Assembly: GCA_002633005.1 (NCBI GenBank)
Contig: NMRA01000374.1
Location: forward strand, 120,724-184,723
DNA from: Phoronis australis
Lineage: Eukaryota; Phoronida; Phoronidae
Reading direction: 5' to 3'
DNA: 64,000 nucleotides
A program made the translations under genes and the position numbers. The notes beneath the pieces were generated by a model that saw nothing but the letters and a program-made list of their open reading frames with translations, ran no database searches and had not been told where the DNA came from. Of the stretch, positions 34,776 through 46,793 are shown piece after piece. Every line of letters begins with the position of its first letter. Position 1 is the stretch's first letter.

Positions 34776-35925
34776 CACAAGGAAAAGCATCCCTGGCTGG
34801 GAGACAAGCATGGAAAGCTGGGTTGCGTTTCTTGCTATAATGCACGAAACCTGGGTTTGATGAAAGAAAGTGGCGTATCAATATCTTCGGAGTGGACTCA
34901 GTTTCTAATAGAACAACTGGAAATTCACGACTGTCTAAACTTAAGTCGCTTAGGAGTAAAATTAGTCCCCATATGACCTTTAAAGCCCACAGTATTGATG
35001 AAACGAAAAATAAAAGTAAAATTAAAAACGCACTGATTAAAGTCGCAGCTCAAGAGCAGACTACAACGAAAAAGGTCTCCAGAACGGCATATTTACTTGT
35101 TCAAATGAATCGCCAATTCGCTTATCAAGATCAACCTCTCATAAACCTTTAAAAACTGAATGGTTTGAAGTTGGGCGATACTCTCCCTAGTCGTTTAAGT
35201 GCAACGTCCATAATCAAGCACATAGCCAAGCAAATGCGAGGAAAAATCGTGAGTACAGTTATGGCAGAAAATACCAAGATACCCACAGCGGTAAGCAAAT
35301 TAAGCGCACTGTTCATTTACATAAGGGCATGTTTTGATGACAGCGTCCTAATTTTATATGCTTGATCATGTCCAGCTTGAACAACAAACCGACGAATCCA
35401 TTTGTGCGTCCCTCCTTAACAGAGATTACCTGGCATTTGCAAGTGACAGCGCCAGGACAGGAACACGTTCTGGAGTTTCAACACGATTACGGAAACGTTT
35501 CCCTAGACATTTGACATGACACTGCTTAAACCAAAGGCTAGAGTTGGCAGTTGGGGATGCTGTGGCAGAAGTGACTGGGTGTGGTAATTTCAGAGTAGTT
35601 ATGGCTAAAGTCTTTTCACTGTACAGCCGAGCACCCAAAGCTGCTGCTGATTTAGAGTACCAGTTTGACGTTCGTTGGTGGCGAGCAGTTTCAGAACGGT
35701 AAAGGCAGTGTGGAGATCATTAAACGCACTACATCAACATTTCGAGTTAGCGAGTGAAGACAGAAACCGTGATTCGAGAGATCGAAGCATGCTTTGGGGA
35801 TTAGTGCGATACTTGGAAAGTCCCACCTTTATTCAGAATCTTGCGCAGATGCACGGTGTGCTAGAAGAGCTGTCAAGCTTTTTGTGGATCTGAAATGCAG
35901 AACTACAACTATACCACAACCAGGC
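34776..35925 (+). pseudogene. hAT-like transposase / KIAA1586-like protein, frameshifted
   Basis: Across several frames the + strand reads, in order: HPWLGDKHGKLGCVSCYNAR and GVSISSEW (zinc-finger-like N terminus); LRSKISPHMTFKAHS; LNGLKLGDTLPSRLSA, IIKHIAKQMRGKIVS and a degraded DEST region; then SARTGTRSGVSTRL, HCLNQRLELAVGDAV, FDVRW, VASSFRTVKAVWRSL and LEELSS. This is the order in KIAA1586-like proteins, which derive from hAT transposases. In-frame stops near 35153 and 35518 and frameshifts near 34890, 35670 and 35890 inactivate it. It lies in intron 1 on the same strand as the host gene. Element termini were not found. Confidence 0.85.
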
Positions 35926-36306
35926 AAGCCTATTCGTCGTATCGTTCTTGTTCCTTAGCCTACATGTATGGTTGATAATACCGGGCAGGCATTCGCCACT
36001 GCAATAACATGCGCTCAAGAGAAGAGGTTTGGGTCACTGGAACTTAAGGGAACCCTAAAGGAACAACCGTGACCACACGTCCTGGACAGCTTATTACCCT
36101 ACTTCAACTTTGTGCATTGTGTATGAGCTCATGCACATGTGCACATTTTCCTTGGTGCTCAGATGATTAATAAAACATCATTGCTTGTGTAACAGTGTGT
36201 TTGTGTAATTAGACTTTGAAGCGTACGCAGTTACATATGTTCGCAGACGGTAATGGAATTTTAAATCAATATTTTAAGATAAAGTAACACTTATGCTGTC
36301 ATACCA

Positions 36307-36510
36307 TAGGCGGATAAAGAAGGACCGAAGGGCCCGGAGGACACACCCAACGGGCTACTAAAACGCCGCCAGCAAATCGTTTCTGGGCGTTACGCGTCCA
36401 TTTTCCTGTTTGGGCTCCCCCTTCAGAGACCGATAGGAATGCACGCGAACCTTTGCCTTCAAGTATGTGTGTTTGGGCCCCCTTTCTGCTACGTCCTAGG
36501 TCCGCCACTG
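36307..36510. mobile_element. Possible short MITE with GGCGGA ends
   Basis: CATAGGCGGA at the left and TCCGCCACTG at the right are weak inverted ends around a GC-rich segment with GGGCCC motifs, resembling the GGATCC MITE group. No target duplication is seen. Confidence 0.35.
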
Positions 36511-36609
36511 CAGACTTGGAGTAAATACCCACTCGTGAGTCAAAAAATAGGCCTGCGTGTTTGTGAGTCAGGTTTTTCGTGCTCAATGATCATTTAAAAT
36601 TGCGTGCTC

Positions 36610-36780
36610 AAGGTGTTCAATAATGTCGAGAATTGAACGTAAAATTTGCCCAAAAATTGTCTTCATTAGTAATGAAACTAAAATAGCACAAGAAAGGAAA
36701 TTTAGTGTCTTAAGTCCACAAATACGTAGAAAATTTAGAGAACTTAATCGAGTCCCTACTTCGGACTGTTTCATGCAACC
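36610..36780. mobile_element. One-ended relative of the MITE nested in the Gypsy pol
   Basis: The right end (GGACTGTTTCATGCAACC) and inner sequence (TTAGTAATGAAACTAAAA) match 10010-10170. The left terminal repeat is absent. Confidence 0.75.
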
Positions 36781-36865
36781 AGGACATGAAAACGTGACCA
36801 CAAAAGTGATTACGTCCTTCACTTGACCCAAGATGGCTGACGTTTGAGAGATCTTGTGTCTTCAA

Positions 36866-36873
36866 CAGTAGTA

Positions 36874-36906
<33 letters not shown>

Positions 36907-36939
36907 GCAGAAGCAGCAGCAGAAGCAGCAGCAGAAGCA

Positions 36940-37013
<74 letters not shown>
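36866..37013. repeat. (CAG)n/(CTG)n microsatellite with GAA interruptions
   Basis: About 148 bp of AGC units with regular AGAAGC interruptions produce the poly-Ala/Glu frame on the + strand, which is not a gene. On the - strand it directly follows AATAAAGTGTAATACCACTA, the 3' end of the CR1/L2-like element, and so is probably that element's 3' tail. Confidence 0.95.
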
Positions 37014-37211
37014 GGTATTACACTTTATTCACGTTAAGGCAAAAATACACTTGATACAGATTTACGCTCATGGAGACTCCGCGAAGGACCCGAAGGGACC
37101 GCTGACCACGGAGCCACCAGAGAATAAAATAGACAGTGTTAGAGATAATCAGAATTACAAAGATTAGGTGATTATATAATTTAAAACTACTTGTGAAAAG
37201 ACTATGAGAGG

Positions 37212-37570
37212 TTATCGAAGATAGTTACACACAAAGCAGTTGGGAATAGTGCAATCAAGTTCATAACTTTCAAAACAAACATTTTTAAAATAATTTATAA
37301 AAGAGGATAACGATTGGGTAAACCGTTTTACGGAGACACTTTCAGGAAGGTTACTAACGATATGAGTTAGGGTATTGCCAACTGAATCTTCAGCAATTGA
37401 TTTAGTACAACGAGGAGTTTGTAGAACATGTCGTTGCCTAGTGTAGTGTTCATGAACAGACCCACGGGTTATTGAATTGAACGAGTTGAAAAATGAAGGT
37501 AAGTAATTATGAACATATCTGTAGAAAAATTTAATAATAGCAACAATATACGAGTCCTTAATTTTGAGAA
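37212..37570 (-). pseudogene. Non-LTR retrotransposon ORF2 C-terminal tail
   Basis: An open frame of about 119 codons without stops encodes ILKIKDSYIVAIIKFFYRYV, LPSFFNSFNSITRGSVHEHY, RQRHVLQTP, and VSNLPESVSVKRF, ending CTIPNCFVCNYLR. This follows the family's conserved tail (LP..F...F......H.H.TR......P...T.......G...WN.LP..I). It continues directly from the reverse transcriptase fragment if the Penelope insertion is removed. Confidence 0.75.
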
Positions 37571-38530
37571 TTATAAAGTAGGAATCATTAAAAGTCTAAC
37601 AAAACGTGTTAGTGGAGCGTGAGGGTACCTCAGTGGTAACATCAGTATTTCATAAGAAGACTTACACAAAACTGTACACTTGTTTTCATAGCTTCACACC
37701 TTTTGTTTATAAAGTAGGTCTCATTAAAACTCTAATAGATAGGGTATATCGCATTAACAACACTTGGGCTAGACTTGATCCTAATGTTAAAGAACTTACA
37801 ACAAATTTGCAAAAGAATGGCTATCCCCTAGAATTAGTCAATAGGGTACTGAAAGCAAGACTCCAACGTAACCCTGATGATGTTCATCCTGTAGACAAAA
37901 CTATCTACAAGTACTTTAAAATACCCTATGTTGGGTTTTACGCCAAGATTGCTCAACGAAAACTCAACAAATTGGTGAATGATTACTTTGTGAACCTAAG
38001 AGCTGTATTAACATTCAAGTCTCTAAAACTGTCAAATTTATTTAACCCCAAGGACAAAATTCCTATGGGTCTACGGTCCAGGATAGTATACAAATTTATC
38101 TGTGCTGGATGTGGCTCCAGTTATATAGGCGAAACTGTTCGCCATTTGAAAACCAGGACCAAGGAACATCTAAGTTCTGACAGATTCGCACGTAAATATT
38201 CACCTACAGAGCTCCAATCACTGTTATCAGCAATGCTCTTTCAATGACTTTGCAATAATAGACCAGACAGTAACAACAAAGGAGCTTAAATTTCGTGAGG
38301 CTCTACACATCAGCTGGAGCAAGCCCAATCTCAATAGGCAACTGACACACAACATGTTGTCATTGTTGGTCTAGTTCATTGTCACTCCCTGTACCTGACT
38401 GTATCTGTGCTTCATTACTTGTTGCTGGGCCTAGCTACTTGGCCACTGTATTCTCACTTCTGATGATGGTGTTAGAATAAATGACACCGAAACATGTCAA
38501 GTCCACTTAAAACCGTTTTTGTTGTCTTTA
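37567..38530 (+). mobile_element. Penelope-like retroelement, 5'-truncated, with GIY-YIG endonuclease
   Basis: The element begins with a short partial duplication of its own coding sequence (YKVGIIKSLTKRV at 37568-37608), continues with the RT C-terminal region and GIY-YIG, and ends in a 150-bp 3' UTR whose tail matches 2297-2478 in reverse. The host CR1/L2-like frame resumes on both sides with ATTCT.AAA near each border, a possible target duplication. A tandem-copy origin, common in Penelope, would explain the 5' duplication. Confidence 0.85.
37606..38374 (+). pseudogene. Penelope reverse transcriptase C-terminus plus GIY-YIG endonuclease
   Basis: From residue 4 the frame reads EGTSVVTSVFHKKTYT, FHSFTPFVYKVGLIKTLIDR and LQKNGYPLELVNRVLKARL, the thumb/connector part of Penelope-type reverse transcriptase. 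The GIY-YIG endonuclease follows: IVYKFICAGCGSSYIGETVR, HLKTRTKEHLS. The frame stops at 38247, but a shift near 38240 restores NDFAIIDQTVTTKELKFREA and SWSKPNLNRQLTHNMLSLLV to the stop at 38372. So the C terminus is intact apart from one frameshift, and the core RT upstream is missing. This is the best-preserved retroelement protein here. Confidence 0.88.
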
Positions 38531-38940
38531 AGAATCTGTGTACTCATAAATAAAGGATCTGTATGTGCATTACAATAACTAGAGGTAATATTGCGAATAA
38601 CCTTTTTCTGTAAAATTTAAATATTCTATCATGTTCATACCCCCATAGCAGAATGCCATCATTAAAATGAGGGAGTCTATTATATACAGTTTTCAAAGTT
38701 TCAATGGGCAAGGGATGTTTTAGGTTATTATGAACACCACAGAATCTGCTTATCTTTCTCAGCAAATTGTTTATGTGAGGAGTACATAACAAGTTTTCGT
38801 TGACGGTAAAACCAAGTAATCGTCCACATTTCAACATAATACGCAGAAGTTTGTATTTAATGGTAATTGTTATCCCATTATAAACTTTTGCTCGTTGCTT
38901 AACACTAAGTCCTTGCGTACCGGGTACTGATGTCATCACT
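38531..38940 (-). pseudogene. CR1/L2-like reverse transcriptase fragment
   Basis: The - strand encodes LLGFTVNENLLCTPHINNLL, KISRFCGVHNNLKHPLP, LKTVYNRLPHFNDGILLWGY and RIFKFYRKR, the well-known region after the catalytic YADD of CR1/L2/Jockey-like transcriptases. A frameshift at the end restores RVIRNITSSYCNAHTDPLF toward 38533. The catalytic part lies outside the preserved segment. Confidence 0.85.
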
Positions 38941-39417
38941 TCGAGTGGTCAAGTACTGCTAAATGGTCAAGTACTCCTGTCATTGCTACAGTTTTGTTGG
39001 TAAATGATGTGCTCCTGGCATGGTTCGAAATGTGTGTGAGAGTTGTTTATAAATGTTAGTGTACAAAAATGTGCATGTCTACTGTGAAATAAAGATTCTG
39101 GTTTTGGATTGCTATGTTTTGGCACTGCACATTGAAAATAATATTACAGTAAAGTCGCGCGATTTTCGTACACTGAAAATTAATTCCAATTGAAAAACTC
39201 ATTCTTGGACGAATCTCGCGAAACAACATTTTTGTGGTGTCCGAATTTGGCGGACCTCCAAATTTGGGTTTCCGCTAGTGTCCGAACCGAATTTCCTGTG
39301 TGTACATTATTTCGATGAGCGGTCGTAGTATCAACATTGCTGGATCGGTCATTTGGTAGCAGTTTAATTGCAGGTCAATGAGACTCAAATGGTCTGGGCT
39401 ATTAATTCCAGTGAAAA

Positions 39418-39880
39418 CTGGCTTTCCCAATAAGAAATGTGCGCTGTCGACACACAAGGACCGTTTCCGACAAGTGTTGACTCTTCTTTTCAAAGATACG
39501 CTTTCTCAATATGAAATATTCGGCTTGCATTGCCGATGCTCAAAAACAGTTCTCGGCAAGTGACGGAATTTTTTCAAAACTGCGCTATCTCATTTGAAAT
39601 ATCGGGCTGCGTTGTGAAAAAAGAGCCTTCCTGGTGAAAAATATGGGCTTTCCAATGAGTGGGTCTAGTTTGCGTTGTTAACGCACATGAAACGTTGCAG
39701 ACAACTGATTCTCTTTTGTAAAAATGCGTTTTCGCAATCAAAAATGTCCAGTTTGCGTTCTCAACGCGTGGTTTCCCAAAAAAAGCCGGATTTGCGTATT
39801 CGAAGCACAAAGAGGGTTCCCGATCATCAAAGCCTGCGCTTTCTCAATTTTAACGAATTTTGCATTAAACGTAACAGTAA
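39418..39880. repeat. Degenerate tandem repeat, about 80-bp unit
   Basis: Six related units begin with GCTTTC.CAAT..GAAAT and TTGCGTTG..AACGC-like blocks near 39420, 39499, 39582, 39649, 39726 and 39837. All overlapping frames are broken. It looks like an old minisatellite. Confidence 0.55.
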
Positions 39881-41166
39881 TGGATGTGGGAACGAGTTCA
39901 ATGAAGAATATGATGAACAATGACGAGAACATAGTATATATTTATGTTTGTTGAACGTATCCATGGATTGTCTGCTCGTTACAAACCGAAACGCAAGTTT
40001 ACTCTGACACGTTTATTTCCATATTAACTGAAAGCTCAACTTCGAATGAACAATTACCCAAAATAGATTACAAAGACAATCATGGTAGTAAAATGAGTAG
40101 TTTCTCATCGACTCGTGATCCCCATTCGTCGTCCTGGTAGTCGTCTGAATTGTTGAAGAAGCGCTGTCGTTCTCCATGTTTAGGCCTACTGCACACGATG
40201 AGAATGCGTCGACTAGTACAGTGCTGCGCGGCTCAGAAGACGCGATTAACTAACATATTGTAAATATAAAGGCGTTGTCTAGAAAGCGAATGCAATTTCA
40301 AATGCTACCAACATCAAATTCACCCAACCGTTTTTTACAATTAAAACCTTTCTCATCCACAGCCTCTGAAACGCCCGATGTTAATTCTGTGATACACTGG
40401 CGCGTCTTCAAGCAACTGAGGTGACTTAACATACTTGGGTTCGCTTACTTTTTTAACCACAGTGAAAACTCTGACTTGTGAAATCTGTTAGTGGATGAAA
40501 TGAAACTGATAATTGTTAACATTTTCTGATAATCTGCGTGGAAGATAACAGGGCCGTTTCTTCTGGTCGTCACCAGTTTAGCACCGTCCACGGTCGTCAC
40601 CAATTTCGTGAAGCTCAGTATCCCTCAGTCNGGCTCCCTGCTGCACACCAATGTCGATTTTTGTGCCACTAATTCTAAGGGAGTCTGCTAGGTGCACCCC
40701 CCTGCTAAGACCGTTGTTGCGCACGTTGATACGATAGGCTACTGGGCAGATCACGACTGTTAGAAGAATTGACCAGTGACGACCTGATTTGAGACAGCGT
40801 GAACTCATGAATGACGTAAACCACGCAATTCAAGATCTGGTTTACTATTTTTATACTTAATTTTCTTTCTTAATATATACTTAACCAATTACAATCCATC
40901 TATGTCGACCGTTTTCATTTTATTGCGTCATATATTTGCTACAGTTACGGAAAATAGTTCTTGCCACAGGTCTCTGCTGATGGACACTACACACTTCTGA
41001 AAACATTTAAAGTATGAACAGTCGCGAGTTTACTGAAGTCTCATTATAAGTACAGAAATGTTGTTGAAGAATAACAGTGACTATCTGAAAAGGTGAATAC
41101 ATGACAAAATGAAATATAGAAACACCAAACAAAAATCAAAACACACTTACCTCTTGCAATAACGCC
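39881..41166. other. Geneless intron 1 stretch
   Basis: I see nothing supported. One undetermined base lies at 40631. Confidence 0.45.
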
Positions 41167-42550
41167 TTAAGAGCACGTCCACGAAGGGACCAGGCAAAAA
41201 GTGATAAAGGCTATGTCACAGATTTCCTCAATTGTTTGCATGATGGTAGGGGTTGATGCACCAACCTTCATAGCCACATTAATTTTTTGCGTGCGCTACC
41301 TTGTGGTTGCTATGGGAACGTGCTTTTTTTCTTCCAATTCCAAGCCTCGTTACAGCTACATTTTGGCACTTTTTGCGAACTTACTTTGAGAACAATAGTG
41401 CAAAATGAAACACTTCAAGCTTATCACTGAATTGAGGTGTCTTTCAACTTGCCAGTCATAGAAAATATAACGGTTTCAGTTACATCTTAGCCGTTGCTGA
41501 AGGCTACCAGTTTAGCTAGTTTGTGGTGATTCCAAATTGTGGAAAATTGCCCTATTTCCTGCCTCAATATCTCAGCTGAAGCCAAGTTTAAAACAACAAA
41601 ACTACAACCAGTGTTTAGATTGATCTTAGCTATAAAAATAAAACCATAAAAGGTCTAGGCAATTAACCTTCTTCATACCGCATCGGGCTCTAGAAGTAGG
41701 GCACCTCACCAAAATTGTGCAACTGGCCAATGTCTGCACAGTAACAAATGTATGCGAGGATTCAAAATACAGTTTTGAAATCTTAAAATAGGCTATGGAA
41801 CATATCAAGAAAGCTTTGATTTTGATACTTTACAGAAAAGAATGAGAAGCACAACAAGGCACGTTGGTTTCCTTTGACCCTGACGATAACGCTGCCAATA
41901 GAATGTGCATATACTCACCGTTTCAAAATGCATTATGGTTGAGTAAAAAATCAATAAAGTAAGTCTTCAGTTATACATAACTGCGATCTCGAATTCTGAA
42001 ATTTTAATGTGTGGGTGTGATTGAAATTTAGTTTTCTAATTTTCTCGAAGTCGGTTGATCGTGTCCCGACGCCTCTCAATTCAACGAATTTTATAAAAAA
42101 CAATAACAGGTGTATTGGGCCGGAAGGAGACAACTGCATCTCCATACAGTGTATATCACCAAACCCGAACAAATCAGACAGTAAAGTAGTTAGTCATAAA
42201 AAAGAGATATATTGAAATGGTATGGGATAAATGCTGTGAAATGAGGTTAGAAAAACTGATCTTAAGGACAGTCGACTACCGGTGAAATTGGCGTTGTTGA
42301 ATAACTTTTCTTACGCTTCTCATTCGGGAAAGTCCCCGAACAGCACACGCCCAGATGTGCATATGGATGTCTGAATATTCTCGCATTATGGACACCAATG
42401 TTTTTTTTAGTTTTTACCGACAACACATAGAATGATGTATTTGCGGAAGGTTCGTAGACATTTTCATAAAAAACACAGGAAACCGAGTACCTCACAGGCA
42501 AGATAGCAGAAGTCAGTTCAGATGTTTTTTTGCATCTATCACAGTTTCAA

Positions 42551-42843
42551 TGGCGGATTCCGGGAGGGGGCCAAGGGGGCAATGCCCCCTAAAATTCTCC
42601 CAGATACCATTTGTCAGTTCGGGGTGCGAATTGCTGACTAGCATATGCGCGCACCCAGAGGGCTCCGGGGGCGAATGCACAATGCAATGGCCTTGAACAA
42701 ACCCCGTTTACCTGATTTTCTTAGTAATAAGGTCCACAAACCCAAAAATTCGAGACCCCTACATCCCTACATTTTAGGGTGAGCGCGCGGATGTGGCGAA
42801 ATTCTGTGCCCTGCCCCCCTACTCAAAATCCTGGATCCGCCCG
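42551..42843. mobile_element. Nested GGATCC / CGCGCACCC MITE pair in copy B
   Basis: Structure and order are the same as at 18788-19082: GGCGGATTCCGGGAGGGGGC start, CGCGCACCC insert, ATCCTGGATCCGCC end. Confidence 0.8.
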
Positions 42844-45819
42844 AGTTTAGTATGGTTACGCAATGGTGTTTCGTGGTTGACATCAGTCAGACTCCAAAAA
42901 TTCAGAAGTCTCGAGACTAATACATGTAGTGTCAACTACTTCATTGAAAAATCATAAGACAATGCATGTGCAGCAAAACGAAAATAAAATACACAAACAA
43001 ACTGCATATAGGTGAACTTGGGTAATCCTGCAAAAAGATTTTGGAACAAAGTTGGTCAATACTTAGAAACTGTCCTGATTTAAATTCTTGTTTATTATGT
43101 TACACATAGAGATCCAGCAGAGCAGGTTATACTGTACATATGTAGCAAAACGATAAGATAGCCAAACAATAAACAAGCACAAAAGTAGTTTAGAGAATAG
43201 TAATACTATATTGAGGCTGACACAGGACACAGGCAAATTACACGACATAAATCAAGTAAATAGAAAAGAACAAATGTGGTTACAGTTACAAAATGCGAGC
43301 AAATTAGGTGTACAATGAAACACCTTTAGTCAGCACAGATGACACGTCACGAAATGGAAATAGCATTTTGTCTGACTACTTTTGACATATTGTATTTCAA
43401 ATGTCTCCGAGTCTTGTATACATGAAATGTGCTACTGTGACAATTCCATTGACTCGACAATCTTTTGTCACAGTTCAAATCGACGGTCTTCCTCAGCGAT
43501 TCTTTTCATTCCAAAGGCATCAAACTGTGCGAGTTTCCCAGAATGATTGAATGCTGATAAACGGCAAAATATTTAATCTGCTGAGGTGACAGACATTCTT
43601 CAGAACATCGCTATTACCAGGAGCAATACAATCATGGGTTACAGATAATGCTTTGCTGGCTTTTTGTTTGTAATATCGCTAGGACCTTTCGGCAAATCCA
43701 TCGATGTCAGTTAGAAGCTGGGTCCAGGGTTGATTCTTAAATCAGATGCAGCAGTGAGAAACTGATTCTACTTATGGATCTTTGGCAAAGGCGTGGGCAG
43801 CCATAATGATAGTTGGTCCCACTTGTTTCTACTTGAAAAATTTGCCTGTAAATATTACAATTATATGCAACTTAATCCGTAAATAGCCTTTCCCCAAAGA
43901 ATTTATTTTCACCATTCAAAATAGCTTGGAAAGATGGCCACTCATATATGCATGCAACCCTCATTGTGTGCAAGCAGCACTCAAAACAAAAGGTGTCGTC
44001 AATTAATCAAAATGTAAGTTCACTACTAAAACCTGGAAAACCATCATTTTTGATATATAGCATTGCCACGGCTTCGAAATGCCATGAAGTTAAGACAAGA
44101 TCCAGCACTCTTCATGCCACGATGCTGATTGAGAAAATTTTATGTTTTAGTACATGATTTTCAGGCTAAAAGGAATACAATTGCATCTTCAATATTTTTA
44201 GCTAATGCACCTTTCAAAGTTTGCCTCAGTGGTCACTAAAACAACCCGGAGCAACTATAAAAATCCTGTTATGGCCTATTTGGAGTACCTAAGCTTTCAT
44301 TACAAGCAGTCTTCCCTCTCAGAGGAATTTTCAAATGTTGACAGTTGTGGTGAAATAACTGGCACAGAATTAAACAGATTGTGCACTTATGAACATAGCT
44401 CTTCACCATAAACATAGTTCAAGGTCTGTTAACGCTATCCATTGACTCACAAGCTCTGACCCAAACTCGCAAAACATAACTTATTCACCCAAAAATTGCA
44501 GTGCGTGGAGCCAAATCCACTTTGTCTGAGAGACACGGTTGACAAGACAGTAAATACAGCACACATACAAAGTGTTTTGTCTGCAAATACAAGGACAGTG
44601 TTACAGTCCATTAGTAATGTTTCCTAGCAGATGAGTTAGTGAGACTGTCACCACTTTTTGAGTCAATGCGCAGTTTACAAGCCTACCATCCCTGTTTATA
44701 TTGAGGCAATTTACAAACCTTGTAGTTACATACTCCTGTAACTATGGACAACTTACTCAGTAAAACTTCCGAGACGCAAAATTCACTGAATGCATGGCAT
44801 TTTTATTTGTCTACGAGGTTTATAAGCAACCACAATACAACTGAAATAAAAATCTACTACAACTACTGTTTTGTGATCATTAAATGTTGATGCACTTAAT
44901 CCGGGAACCAAGAATCTCAGAAAAAGGTTTTGTGCAACGACACTCCAATTCATTAACTAACTACTTACTAGTACTCTTTCTGTAGAAAGCTCAACAACAG
45001 TGGCTAATTTCTTTGGTAAACGCTTACAATTTCTGCATAGACCTGCGATAGAATTTTATGGAAAGTATGCATAACAGAACTACCAATAGAATGCTGTATT
45101 TTGAATCCCCAAATGTTTTCCCCAGTCTTATTCTTGAGGTTGAATGCTTCAGGTATTAGGGACCTTAACGGTTTTAAAACTTTAGTCATGTTAATTAAAT
45201 TAGGCCCCATTGTAATGGGATTCCACTGCATATTTGGAAAATTATGTATCTCTGGTTACACAGATAGAGCAATGTGACCAGGTGTACAGGTGAATTAGAT
45301 GAGAAATTGGTGTCAGCTAGGAGACAAGGGCTCGATTAAATCTTTTGATAATGGACACCAAATTTCCACTTTTTACACATGCGTATTCATAAAATGGAAT
45401 GTATTTCAACAAATCCTAAATATTGAGATAAAGTGAATATTTTACTAATACAAGTCAGTACTGGAAGAAGTTACTAAAATTACTCTAGTACTCGAGTGTC
45501 GCTTTACTTCATGCAGGGTTGTGCCCTTCCTGGCGACTGCAGTCAGAATCTAGTTGAGAAAGCAAATGTAATGAAGTCGTAATCAACAGTTATAGAGTAA
45601 AGATGACCTGAAGCTGCATAACAACTTACCTGACCCAACTGGAATCGATACATTCTGTTCTTCCAGAAATTCTTTGTTGACTGCATTTCCACTTACATTC
45701 CAAGCTCAAGCTTGGCCTTGGGCTTAGAGCCTTTCATATACTTTTACTTGGCCTCCATCTTGGGGGGGGGGGGCAAAACTGTTGTAAACAAGCCCACTCT
45801 GACCCTGGCAAGAATCAGC

Positions 45820-46080
45820 TGCCACTTTCAGTTTCAGCACTTCCACTGTCAATGAACGGGACCGGGTCGGTGACTTTAACATATTTCAAATGGCTTGCTA
45901 TGGACTTGCTGCAATCAGTTAGTGCTTCAGTTGCTTGCTGCATGGTTTCGATATTCCTTTGAAGCTCCATAAACCAGATTTGAAGGACTGTGCCAACGAA
46001 CACACTATATTAACTACTTTCACCACCTCATCAGCCATTTCTTCTTCAGTCATATCAGAGACACCTGAAGGGCTCTTCAT
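45820..46080 (-). pseudogene. Coding-like remnant specific to copy B
   Basis: The - strand encodes MKSPSGVSDMTEEEMADEVV then, after a frame change near 46000, VLQIWFMELQRNIETMQQAT, EALTDCSKSIASHLKYVKVT and an acidic end. It is helical and possibly coiled coil; family unknown. It lies in the 1.8-kb block absent from copy A, so it may be a remnant of the element's own protein. Low certainty. Confidence 0.3.
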
Positions 46081-46793
46081 CACAATGGTAATTCACAGTA
46101 AAAAAAGAAAACAAAAAATACTAATTTTATTGAATTTTTTTGGTAAGCAATAAGCCCAATAATTTAACAACCATTTGAGCACTTTCAAATCTCAAAACTC
46201 AACATTTTCGATGACTAGTAGCTATTGTCACAAGTGCTCACTTTGGCTGAGGTGGCTGCAAACAATTGATCATTACTATATGAAGACATGTGTTTGCCGG
46301 TGGTTTTGATGCCAAATATCTATTTTACTAAGAAAGATCAAATCCACAGTTAAGTTTCAAAGTGTAAAATTTGGCTTCAACTGAGATTGACTCATTCAAA
46401 CCTAGGCAAGTTATCCATGTTTTCTGCTTGTATGACCCCATGACCCTTCAAACCCGGAAGTTAAGGTGCAACTTGACACTTTTATTTTTCATTTCTACGA
46501 AGACAATGGATGACTTTATACAAAACAGTAGCTATTTCATTTTCTAATAGCTTCTGTAATTACTTACAATGTCACAAAAACTGTGATTATTGGGGTAAGT
46601 TCTGATAGGGGTTTTCAGTGAAAACTGAGGTACCCGACTTTTAAGCTACCTAACGCGATAGAATTTGTTTAATGTGCATTTTAGTAATTACCATAAGAAA
46701 TTAAACAAAAATACATATGATCCAAATCCATCACATAGGAATTATCACCCCTGTGTGGATTTTTGCCTGGTCTGGAGTGTACTGCACTCTTAA

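Larger units (their letters stand above)
37020..38940 (-). mobile_element. CR1/L2-like non-LTR retrotransposon, 5'-truncated and split by a Penelope insertion
   Basis: The - strand carries the C-terminal part of a reverse transcriptase (38531-38940), is interrupted by a + strand Penelope element (37567-38530), resumes as the C-terminal tail of the protein (37212-37570) with a stop, then a 3' UTR ending AATAAAGTGT and a CTG microsatellite tail. Non-LTR elements end in such simple tails. The 5' part, including any endonuclease, is missing. Confidence 0.8.
41171..46789. mobile_element. TTAA-flanked DNA transposon, copy B (5.6 kb)
   Basis: TTAA at 41167-41170 and 46790-46793 flanks termini GAGCACGTCC ... 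GTGCACTC. It aligns along its length with copy A (17552-21080). The excess is mainly three blocks: about 41902-42053, about 43650-43775, and about 44680-46508. The 1.8-kb block may be original sequence lost from copy A rather than a later insertion. It carries the same nested MITE pair (42551-42843). It lies inside intron 1 of the discoidin gene. Confidence 0.8.

Noticed and set aside
36844-37167. A poly-Ala/Glu protein on the + strand
   Set aside because: It is translation of the CAG microsatellite and the 3' UTR of an antisense retrotransposon.
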